Source of the DNA: an uncultured Clostridia bacterium
GTDB lineage: Bacteria > Bacillota > Clostridia > Christensenellales > Borkfalkiaceae
DNA: 18,892 nucleotides
Direction of reading: 5' to 3'
Assembly: GCA_905235815.1 (NCBI GenBank)
Contig: CAJOMT010000022.1
Span: 1-18,892 of the forward strand
Shown here: positions 13,378 through 18,892 of the stretch, piece after piece
Numbering within the stretch: the first letter of the stretch is position 1
Layout: each line of letters begins with the position of its first letter
Position numbers and translations under genes: made by a program
The notes under the pieces: model-generated
Told to the model about the DNA's origin: nothing
What the model saw: the letters and a program-made list of their open reading frames with translations, nothing else
Database searches by the model: none

Positions 13378-14913
13378 CTAATCAAAGCATATTATGCGTT
13401 CGTCGTCAGAACTCGTAAGTTTTTTGACTCTGCTATTGTATTTCATACGCTTATTTACAATATCTTTAAACCCTAAAAATTGAATAGCTATGAGCGGAGC
13501 CATCGCAACCATCGCCACGATTCCGAATGCATATTCGAGTACGCCTTCCGTTCCGCAAAGCGCCACGCAAACGCCTACCGCAAAAGGTAAAATAAAACTC
13601 GAAGTCAGCGGTCCGGACGCAACACCGCCCGAATCAAACGCTATCGAAGTGTAAAGTTTTGGCACAAAAAACGATAAACCCAAGGATATAATATATCCGG
13701 GTATCAAGTAATATAAAATCGAAAACTCAAAGATAATTCTTATTATCGAAAGGCAAATAGCAAGTCCTACGCCTATTGAAAGCGCTATAAGCATAGACCT
13801 TTTCGATTTCGACACTCCGCCCGTAGTAATTTCCTCTACCTGTTTCGTTAAAACCATAATTGCAGGCTCTGCAATAACGACAACCGCTCCGATAACAAAT
13901 CCGAATATCGCAACGAGAGGTTTCGATATTTCCGCCATAGACTTTCCGAGACTGTAACCCATAGGCATATAACCTAATTGAACTGCGGTTAAAAATATTA
14001 CCAGACCTATGAAAGTCAGAAGTGTGCCCATTCCTATTTGCATCAACTTTGCTCTGGAAAGTCTGATAAAAATAAAGTTGATTATCAAAAATACGCCCAC
14101 TATCAACCCGAGAGAAATGGCGACGTCCTTTATATTGGTAAGTAAAAAGGATATAAACGAACCGAACACCGTTCCGGGCAAAGAATAATCCGTGTCTATT
14201 ATCGGCGTTCCCGAAGACGCAGTGAGACTTAAAATCAAAACCGCAATAATCGGACCGACGCTACAAAGCGCAACGATTCCGAATGAATTTTCTTTATAAT
14301 TTCTGCCGCCTGCGGTAAACGCTATACCGACGCCCAGCGCCATTAAAAACGGGACGGTTATCGGGCCCGTAGTTACTCCGCCCGAATCGAATGCCAAAGG
14401 CATAAATAACGCATTGCCGAGTTTATAATTGAGCGCAACGAGCGCAAACATAACCAAGTAGAAGAAAAGTAATAGCGTCGCCAAGTCTTTTTTGAGCAAA
14501 ATCTTCAAAACGGCAAAAACCAAAAACAGTCCGACGCCTACGCCCACTACGATAATAAGTAATATTTTAGAATTGAAAATAGTTTCCGCTTGCCCCGCCA
14601 AAACAGACAGATCCGGCTCTGCCATCGTAATCAGCATACCCATTATAAAACATACGACGATTATAAGCCATAACTTTCTCGTCTTAACCAGCGAAGAACC
14701 TATTTGATCCCCCATCTTCGACATCGCAAGATCTGCCCCTGCGCTGAACAATGCTATACCTATTATCAGAAGTAAAGAACACACGATAAAAGTTATCCGC
14801 TCTCTGATAGGTATGTTGAAAATCGGAATAAAGGACAATATTATTACTATTAAAGATACGGGCAATACCGATGATATTGCCTCTTTCATTTTAGCCCGTA
14901 TTAGTTTAAACAT
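13378..14913 (-). CDS. DUF1538 family membrane protein, internally duplicated
   Basis: A 511-residue integral membrane protein with roughly a dozen hydrophobic helices. The two halves repeat with an offset of about 250 residues: AEP at 98-100 and 348-350, AFDSGGVTTGPIT (174-186) and AFDSGGVASGPLT (425-437), FGIVAL (211) and FGIVAM (463). This is the architecture I associate with DUF1538, a family of unknown function often found beside PII-like genes. An inverted-repeat transporter or channel is likely; the substrate is unknown. The ATG at 14913 is only 9 nt from the predicted -10 box and has no ribosome site. An ATG at codon 9 is the alternative start. It lies between an ArsR-type regulator and two PII-like genes. 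Confidence 0.88.
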   Translation of the reverse strand: MFKLIRAKMKEAISSVLPVSLIVIILSFIPIFNIPIRERITFIVCSLLLIIGIALFSAGADLAMSKMGDQIGSSLVKTRKLWLIIVVCFIMGMLITMAEPDLSVLAGQAETIFNSKILLIIVVGVGVGLFLVFAVLKILLKKDLATLLLFFYLVMFALVALNYKLGNALFMPLAFDSGGVTTGPITVPFLMALGVGIAFTAGGRNYKENSFGIVALCSVGPIIAVLILSLTASSGTPIIDTDYSLPGTVFGSFISFLLTNIKDVAISLGLIVGVFLIINFIFIRLSRAKLMQIGMGTLLTFIGLVIFLTAVQLGYMPMGYSLGKSMAEISKPLVAIFGFVIGAVVVIAEPAIMVLTKQVEEITTGGVSKSKRSMLIALSIGVGLAICLSIIRIIFEFSILYYLIPGYIISLGLSFFVPKLYTSIAFDSGGVASGPLTSSFILPFAVGVCVALCGTEGVLEYAFGIVAMVAMAPLIAIQFLGFKDIVNKRMKYNSRVKKLTSSDDERIICFD

Positions 14914-14922
14914 ACATTATGT

Positions 14923-14951
14923 ATTGTACTATAAAATAACAAATTTGTTAA
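14923..14951 (-). promoter_or_regulatory. Promoter of the DUF1538 operon with an embedded palindrome
   Basis: On the minus strand, -35 TTAACA (14946-14951) and -10 TACAAT (14923-14928) are 17 nt apart, each 5/6 to consensus. A perfect 14-bp palindrome TAACAAATTTGTTA (14937-14950) lies across the -35 and spacer. It is a likely operator; the ArsR-type protein encoded just upstream is the obvious candidate ligand. Confidence 0.7.
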
Positions 14952-14991
14952 GCAAATTTTGTGAAAATAACATTAAATTTTATATAAAACG

Positions 14992-15330
14992 CTATTCGCT
15001 TAAAAATTCCACACCTTTTAACAGTATATCGCTGATAATATCGCTCTTTAATGAATAGTATATTATTTTCCCGTTGCGCTTACAGTTTACCGCCCCGATA
15101 TTCCTCATAAGCCTTAACTGGTGGCTTACGGTCGTCTGATTTATTCCGGTTACGACGGACAGATCGGTTACGCACATTTCGCTTATCGCTAACGACGAGA
15201 TTATTTTTAACCTCGTGTAATCGGAAAAAAGCGAAAAAAAGTCAGACAGTTCGCCTAATATATCTTCGTCCGGAACGTAATCCGAAATGAGTTGCCGTGT
15301 TTTTTTATCCAATAATAGTGCAGTTTCCAT
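14992..15330 (-). CDS. ArsR/SmtB-family transcriptional regulator
   Basis: A 112-residue winged-helix repressor-type protein. The core runs from FSDYTRLKIISSLAISEMCVTDL-type sequence (35-57) through the recognition helix NQTTVSHQLRLMRNIGAV to the wing KRNGKIIYYSL (84-94). The classical arsenic/cadmium-sensing ELCVCDL box is here EMCVTDL with a single Cys53, so canonical three-thiol metal binding is unlikely at that site; Cys83 is the only other cysteine. GGAGG lies 6 nt before the ATG. It has its own strong promoter and is followed after 78 nt by the DUF1538 operon, which it probably controls. The effector is unknown. Confidence 0.93.
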   Translation of the reverse strand: METALLLDKKTRQLISDYVPDEDILGELSDFFSLFSDYTRLKIISSLAISEMCVTDLSVVTGINQTTVSHQLRLMRNIGAVNCKRNGKIIYYSLKSDIISDILLKGVEFLSE

Positions 15331-15347
15331 AAGTTACCTCCGAGTAA

Positions 15348-15377
15348 ATTATATAGTTTCATAAGCGCATTTGTCAA
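15348..15377 (-). promoter_or_regulatory. Sigma-A promoter of the arsR-type gene
   Basis: On the minus strand, TTGACA (15372-15377) and TATAAT (15348-15353) are separated by 18 nt: all 12 consensus positions with a one-base-long spacer. Start expected near 15341, a very short leader that contains GGAGG. Confidence 0.88.
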
Positions 15378-15450
15378 TTCATACATATCCGAAAGTTTTG
15401 TCGCATAAAGTATATTAAACAAGAATTATGTAAATTTCGGAGGTTTTTTA

Positions 15451-15600
15451 ATGGACGGTGATTTTATTATTTTCTTCGGTATACTGTTCCTGCTCTATTC
15501 AAGCGGAAGTATTTCCTTAACTCAACTGCTTATTTTGCTCTCCTTAATATCGACTGTTTATTGTTGCGAGTACCGAACGAACGACAATACAAATACATGA
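15451..15600 (+). CDS. 49-residue small membrane protein, function unknown
   Basis: A short frame with a clear ribosome site (CGGAGG, 8 nt before the ATG). The product begins MDGDFIIFFGILFLLYSSG, continues through a second hydrophobic stretch (LTQLLILLSLISTVYCC) and ends in a polar tail EYRTNDNTNT. I know no family for it. It is divergent from the arsR-type gene and precedes the radical SAM gene, which has its own promoter 20 nt later, so it is not necessarily part of that unit. No hairpin terminator separates them. The good ribosome site and membrane-like composition support a real gene; the length keeps confidence moderate. Confidence 0.6.
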   Translation: MDGDFIIFFGILFLLYSSGSISLTQLLILLSLISTVYCCEYRTNDNTNT

Positions 15601-15619
15601 TTTTTATTTGTCAAAGCGC

Positions 15620-15648
15620 TTGACTTTTTCCAAAATGTATAGTAAAAT
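15620..15648 (+). promoter_or_regulatory. Promoter of the radical SAM gene pair
   Basis: TTGACT (15620-15625), 17-nt spacer, TAAAAT (15643-15648): each hexamer is 5/6 to consensus. The predicted start, near 15655, is immediately before the LexA-like box at 15657-15672, so bound LexA would cover the start region. Confidence 0.8.
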
Positions 15649-15656
15649 ATAATTAT

Positions 15657-15672
15657 GCGAACATTTGTTCGC
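15657..15672 (+). promoter_or_regulatory. LexA (SOS) box
   Basis: GCGAAC-ATTT-GTTCGC: a perfect inverted repeat with 6-bp arms containing CGAAC-N4-GTTCG, the core of the Gram-positive LexA/DinR operator (consensus recalled as CGAACRNRYGTTYG; ATTT fits the four middle positions except the third, where T is found instead of R). It sits just downstream of the -10 box and 14 nt before the radical SAM start codon. Confidence 0.87.
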
Positions 15673-15686
15673 TTTTGGGAAAAGTT

Positions 15687-16940
15687 ATGCTTGACATCGA
15701 AAGACTTAAAATTCTTACAGAAAGTGCGAAATTCGACGTATCGTGTTCGTCGTCCGGCTCAAACAGAAAAAATACGACTAACGGACTCGGCAACGCATAT
15801 TATGGCGGCATCTGCCATTCTTTTACGCAAGACGGCAGATGTATTTCGCTACTCAAAATACTTATGACAAACAAATGCGCTTACGACTGCGAATACTGCG
15901 TTAACAGGCGTTCAAACGACGTGCCGAGAGCAAGCGCTACACCCGACGAAATATGCGAACTCACGATGAATTTCTATAAAAGAAATTTAATCGAGGGTTT
16001 ATTTTTGTCGTCCGCAATTGACGTTAACCCCGACAATACTATGGAAAAGCTTTTGGAAACCATAGTAAAACTCAGAAAACTTTACGGATTTAACGGGTAT
16101 ATTCATCTGAAAGGCATACCGTCTGCAGACAATAAACTCATTATGCGAGCCGGAGAGTACGCCGACAGAATGAGTTTCAATATCGAACTTCCGTCGGAAA
16201 AAAGTTTAAGACTGCTCGCTCCGCAAAAGAGCAAAAAAGGTATACTCGCACCTATGAATTATATGGCGGACGAATACCGAAACGCCAAAAATATGCGGCA
16301 CACGCATTTTCTTCCCGCCGGACAAACTACGCAAATGATAGTGGGGGCGTCGCCGGAATCAGACGGACAAATAGTAAGACTTACTCAGGCTCTGTATAAA
16401 AAATATTCGCTTAAACGAGTGTATTTTTCGTCTTACGTTCCGACAAATAACAATTCGGAGTTACTACCCTCTTTGCCGGTAGGTCTTTTGAGAGAACACA
16501 GATTATATCAAGCGGACTGGCTACTGAGATTTTACGGGTTTACCGCCGATGAAATCGTCGGCGAGAACGAGAACTTATCCGAGTCGTGCGATCCGAAGTG
16601 CGCTTGGGCGCTTCGTCACCCCGAATTCTTCCCCGTGGAAATAAATAGTGCCTCTCCCGAAACTTTACTGCGAGTCCCAGGGATAGGCTTTAGGGGCGCA
16701 TCGAAAATCGTACACGCAAGAAAATACGGCGCTCTTGATTTTTGCGATCTGTACAAAATGAGAATAGTGATGAAACGTGCCGTACACTTTATAACTTGTA
16801 AGGGTAAATTCTTGGGAAATGACAATCCGTCTGCCAAAGAAAACGTCTTGACTATCGCCTCTCAAAATGAATTTGCCACTCAATTATCGCTGTTTTCTTC
16901 GTCGGAAATCAACTCTTCTGTTTTATCGGGTGAACTATGA
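15687..16940 (+). CDS. Radical SAM protein of the putative DNA repair/modification family (rSAM_link_UDG type)
   Basis: A 417-residue protein. The radical SAM cluster motif CxxxCxxC is at C64-C68-C71 in NKCAYDCEYC, preceded by CISLLKILMTN. The C-terminal third has DPKCAWALRHPEFFPVEIN then a helix-hairpin-helix PETLLRVPGIGFRGASKI (324-341), a non-specific DNA-binding motif. The tail holds QLSLF (399-403), identical to the bacterial beta-clamp-binding consensus. From memory this is the family TIGR03916, always paired with a UDG-like or TIGR03915 protein and forecast to act in DNA repair or modification; no reaction is known. I chose the ATG at 15687; a TTG four codons earlier is possible. LexA box and promoter lie upstream; the partner gene overlaps by 4 nt (ATGA). 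Confidence 0.92.
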   Translation: MLDIERLKILTESAKFDVSCSSSGSNRKNTTNGLGNAYYGGICHSFTQDGRCISLLKILMTNKCAYDCEYCVNRRSNDVPRASATPDEICELTMNFYKRNLIEGLFLSSAIDVNPDNTMEKLLETIVKLRKLYGFNGYIHLKGIPSADNKLIMRAGEYADRMSFNIELPSEKSLRLLAPQKSKKGILAPMNYMADEYRNAKNMRHTHFLPAGQTTQMIVGASPESDGQIVRLTQALYKKYSLKRVYFSSYVPTNNNSELLPSLPVGLLREHRLYQADWLLRFYGFTADEIVGENENLSESCDPKCAWALRHPEFFPVEINSASPETLLRVPGIGFRGASKIVHARKYGALDFCDLYKMRIVMKRAVHFITCKGKFLGNDNPSAKENVLTIASQNEFATQLSLFSSSEINSSVLSGEL

Positions 16941-17680
16941 CGGCATTTTTATTCGACGGAACAAAAGCAGGGCTGCTTTCATGTCTTTTTTTTGCTTACT
17001 ATGAAAAAATATATCCGGATGTTTTAACGGCATCTCCCGTTCAGTACGCTATCGACGACTACGTATACGAAATCCAAAGCGACGAAAAAAAAGCGGACAG
17101 AGTTCTCAAATGTCTTATATCGTCTAAAACGAGGCAAATAAATTATTATTTGGATTTTGCGCTCAAAAGCGGCGAAGATATAAAGTTTACAATAATTTTT
17201 AAATATCTTAAAAAGATAATCGACAATCCGCAAATCGACATATCGAAAAATTATGCGGACGCCGACGTTTTAGCGTTTAACGACTTAACGAATCGCATCA
17301 AGTACGAAACGCATAGATTCAAAGGTTTTATAAGGTTTGCAGAAAGCAAGGACGGTATTTTATACTCGCACTACGAACCGGATAACGACATAACGGAACT
17401 CTTGATGCCGCACTTTACCGCAAGACTGCGTACACCTTTCGTAATTCACGATACGAGGCGCAATATTCTGGGATTGTCTGACGGAATGAAATATAAAATC
17501 ATCCAAAACGACGGAAGAATAGACGTATATTTATCAGATGACGAGGGCGAATTTATTAAACTTTGGAAAGCGTATTATAAATCGGTAAATATCGAGAGCA
17601 GAGAAAACGAACGGCAGATGAGAAATTATATGCCGAAGCGCTATTGGAAAAATTTACCCGAAAAATATGAAGATTTTTGA
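16937..17680 (+). CDS. Partner of the radical SAM DNA repair protein (TIGR03915 / DUF4130 type)
   Basis: A 247-residue soluble protein of unknown activity. Conserved-looking parts are YETHRFKGFIRFAE (123-136), ILYSHYEPDNDI (141-152), LLMPHFTARL (155-164), VIHDTRR (169-175) and the basic C-terminus RQMRNYMPKRYWKNLPE (226-242). These match what I remember of the TIGR03915/DUF4130 family, found only next to the radical SAM protein; in other genomes a uracil-DNA-glycosylase-like domain is fused to it. Its start overlaps the radical SAM stop (ATGA), so the two should be made together and probably form a complex. Expression would follow the LexA-controlled promoter. A terminator follows 7 nt after the stop. 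Confidence 0.88.
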   Translation: MTAFLFDGTKAGLLSCLFFAYYEKIYPDVLTASPVQYAIDDYVYEIQSDEKKADRVLKCLISSKTRQINYYLDFALKSGEDIKFTIIFKYLKKIIDNPQIDISKNYADADVLAFNDLTNRIKYETHRFKGFIRFAESKDGILYSHYEPDNDITELLMPHFTARLRTPFVIHDTRRNILGLSDGMKYKIIQNDGRIDVYLSDDEGEFIKLWKAYYKSVNIESRENERQMRNYMPKRYWKNLPEKYEDF

Positions 17681-17686
17681 CATTTT

Positions 17687-17714
17687 AAAAGCAGACCGCT
17701 CGGTCTGCTTTTTT
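17687..17714. terminator. Bidirectional terminator between the radical SAM pair and the flavoprotein gene
   Basis: AAAAGCAGACCG pairs with CGGTCTGCTTTT around a 2-nt loop (in practice a 4-nt GCTC loop) and continues as TT on the plus strand. On the minus strand the stem is followed by TTTTAAAATG, so it can also end the convergent flavoprotein transcript, whose stop codon overlaps it. Confidence 0.93.
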
Positions 17715-18747
17715 AATTGATTTTTGGCATAATCTGCGGCGAATATTCGTCTTTTATCCCTTTGCAATCGCCGTAATATTTTTTTAAATTCGCAGCGCTC
17801 GGAACTCCTACCGAAATATTAGCGGAATCCTTCCCCGCTGTTTCGCCTGCAATTCTTCCGAAAACTATTACTTCCAAAAGCGAATTGCCCATAAGTCTGT
17901 TTCGGCCGTGTACGCCGCCGGCAACCTCGCCGACCGCATATAGATTTTTAACCGCCGTGCGGCCGAATTCGTCTATCTTCACCCCACCGTTTTGATAATG
18001 CAAAGTCGGGTAAACCAAAATCGGCTCTTTCGTTATATCTATACCCGCTTTTAAATAGGTCTTATATAAATTAGGAAGTTCTGTCTCGGTCGTTCCTTTA
18101 CCGTGCAACAAATCTATCATAGGCGTATCTAAAAACACTCCCACGTCTTTTCCCAAATTGACGCCCCTTCCCTCTCGACATTCGCCAATTATCGACGCAC
18201 AAACGACGTCCCTAGTTTCCATAGGATCAATAAAACTTTTACCTTGATTGTTTACGAGTTTTGCCCCTAATGAACGAACCTTTTCGGTTATTAAGGCGCC
18301 ACGCAAAAATTGAGGATATAATGCGCCTGTCGGGTGATATTGTAAGGAATCGATATCAACAAGTTCCGCGCCCGCTCTGTAACAAAGCACTACGCCGTCG
18401 CCGGTCGAGCCGTAGCTATTCGACGTCGGAAAATCTCCATAATAAAGTCTGCCCGCTCCACCCGTAGCAACTATCACGGATTTTGCGTATATTACAGTCG
18501 TTTTTTTATAATTTTCCGTATTTACGAAAACTGCGCCGACAGCCCTATTATTATCGTCGGTCAGTATTTCAACCGCAGATAAATATTCTAAAATTTTGAC
18601 GTCGGACGAAAATACTTCTTTTTTAAGCACACGCATCATCTCGAGCCCCGTACAATCTTTAGCGCAATGCATACGTGGAAACGACGTACCACCGCCGTAA
18701 CGCTCAATCATTTCTCCGTTTTCGTCTTTATCGAAGCCTACGCCCAA
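17713..18747 (-). CDS. FAD-dependent fumarate reductase / L-aspartate oxidase-like protein, N-terminus missing
   Basis: The 344 residues cover the substrate-binding and C-terminal parts of the SdhA/FrdA/NadB flavoprotein family: VIVATGGAG (92-100), LQYHPTGALYP (135-145), METRDVV (176-182), TLHYQNGG (248-255) and the FAD motif GEVAGGVHGRNRLMGNSLLE (273-292). The catalytic His/Arg positions of the family are thus present. The roughly 130-residue N-terminal FAD Rossmann segment (GxGxAG) is not encoded: in this frame the reading is open only back to 18813, where an in-frame TAA (18814-18816) occurs, and the only start is a TTG (18745-18747) with no ribosome site. Homology appears to begin at about 18789 (LVSHGADTIAFLENLG). 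It is either a truncated pseudogene, a frameshift or a misassembly. The SdhA C-terminal helical domain is also absent, so a short single-domain oxidoreductase was probably the ancestor. Confidence 0.75.
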   Translation of the reverse strand: MGVGFDKDENGEMIERYGGGTSFPRMHCAKDCTGLEMMRVLKKEVFSSDVKILEYLSAVEILTDDNNRAVGAVFVNTENYKKTTVIYAKSVIVATGGAGRLYYGDFPTSNSYGSTGDGVVLCYRAGAELVDIDSLQYHPTGALYPQFLRGALITEKVRSLGAKLVNNQGKSFIDPMETRDVVCASIIGECREGRGVNLGKDVGVFLDTPMIDLLHGKGTTETELPNLYKTYLKAGIDITKEPILVYPTLHYQNGGVKIDEFGRTAVKNLYAVGEVAGGVHGRNRLMGNSLLEVIVFGRIAGETAGKDSANISVGVPSAANLKKYYGDCKGIKDEYSPQIMPKIN

Positions 18748-18761
18748 ATTTTCGAGAAACG

Positions 18762-18892
18762 CTATCGTGTCGGCACCGTGGGATACGAGTTGGTTTGTTT
18801 TTCCAAATAATTCTTAATATCTTTTTTTATACTGGATTCTTTCTCCTTTAGAGAATCCACACAGCCTTCAGTACTTTCGAATAATTTGTCTA
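18762..18892 (-). CDS. Unidentified partial open frame entering from the right edge
   Basis: Forty-two residues are open from the window edge to a TAG at 18762-18764, the only open minus-strand frame here. The sequence is polar and helix-like (SLKEKESSIKKDIKNYLEK) and I cannot match it to the flavoprotein N-terminus. It overlaps the open part of the flavoprotein frame at 18765-18813, so a single insertion or deletion there would fuse the two. It could equally be the end of a separate gene. Confidence 0.35.
   Translation of the reverse strand, partial: DKLFESTEGCVDSLKEKESSIKKDIKNYLEKQTNSYPTVPTR

Noticed and set aside
14992..15330. Arsenic-responsive ArsR in an ars operon
   Set aside because: The ELCVCDL sensing box is changed to EMCVTDL with one cysteine, and no arsenite pump or arsenate reductase is nearby.
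15358..15390. A SigE-like pattern (TCATAA, then CATACATAT) facing the 49-residue gene
   Set aside because: The -35 is poor and the segment overlaps a perfect sigma-A promoter on the other strand; one loose match in AT-rich DNA is not enough.
15687..16940. Spore photoproduct lyase
   Set aside because: It is also a radical SAM DNA repair enzyme, but this protein has a C-terminal helix-hairpin-helix, a clamp motif and a TIGR03915-type partner, none of which belongs to SplB.

Overview
The window looks like chromosomal DNA from an anaerobic, low-G+C Gram-positive bacterium, most likely an uncultured gut-type Clostridia. The evidence is AGGAGG-type ribosome sites, near-consensus sigma-A promoters, a guanine riboswitch, a Gram-positive-type LexA box, an Nfn-type transhydrogenase, formate-tetrahydrofolate ligase and an ATP-type PEP carboxykinase tail. 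I saw no tRNA, rRNA, insertion sequence, phage gene or CRISPR array.

Layout. (1) 1-93: the 3' end of a probable pckA on the plus strand, facing a bidirectional terminator. (2) 5703 down to 180, minus strand: an operon nfnA-nfnB-guaB-fhs behind a perfect TTGACA-N17-TATAAT promoter. It joins redox balancing (NADH/NADPH/ferredoxin), IMP to XMP oxidation and one-carbon supply. Its IMP dehydrogenase closely resembles my recollection of the trichomonad (Tritrichomonas foetus) enzyme. (3) 11804 down to 5704, minus strand: purine salvage and uptake. A guanine-class riboswitch precedes xpt, then come a BmpA-type lipoprotein, a double ABC ATPase and two permeases. (4) 12011-12263, plus strand: a very cysteine-rich 67-residue membrane peptide with a strong ribosome site. 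(5) 15377 down to 12270, minus strand: an ArsR-type regulator, a duplicated DUF1538 membrane protein, two consecutive divergent PII-like proteins and a PQ-loop membrane protein. (6) 15451-17714, plus strand: a 49-residue membrane peptide, then a two-gene radical-SAM pair. (7) 18892 down to 17713, minus strand: a fumarate reductase/L-aspartate oxidase-like flavoprotein with no visible N-terminal FAD domain.

Two modules look most like under-described systems. The first is the radical SAM protein and its overlapping partner. A perfect CGAAC-N4-GTTCG box lies just downstream of the promoter, the radical SAM protein carries a helix-hairpin-helix, and its tail holds QLSLF, the consensus beta-clamp-binding pentapeptide. 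Together these suggest an SOS-induced, replisome-linked DNA repair or modification pair. The second is the DUF1538 / PII-like / PII-like operon, which looks like a PII-gated transporter. It has a palindromic candidate operator inside its promoter and an almost leaderless start.

Regions 2 and 3 read as a purine block: de novo XMP and formyl-THF supply beside riboswitch-controlled salvage and import. All family assignments come from recognising motifs by eye; no database search was run.
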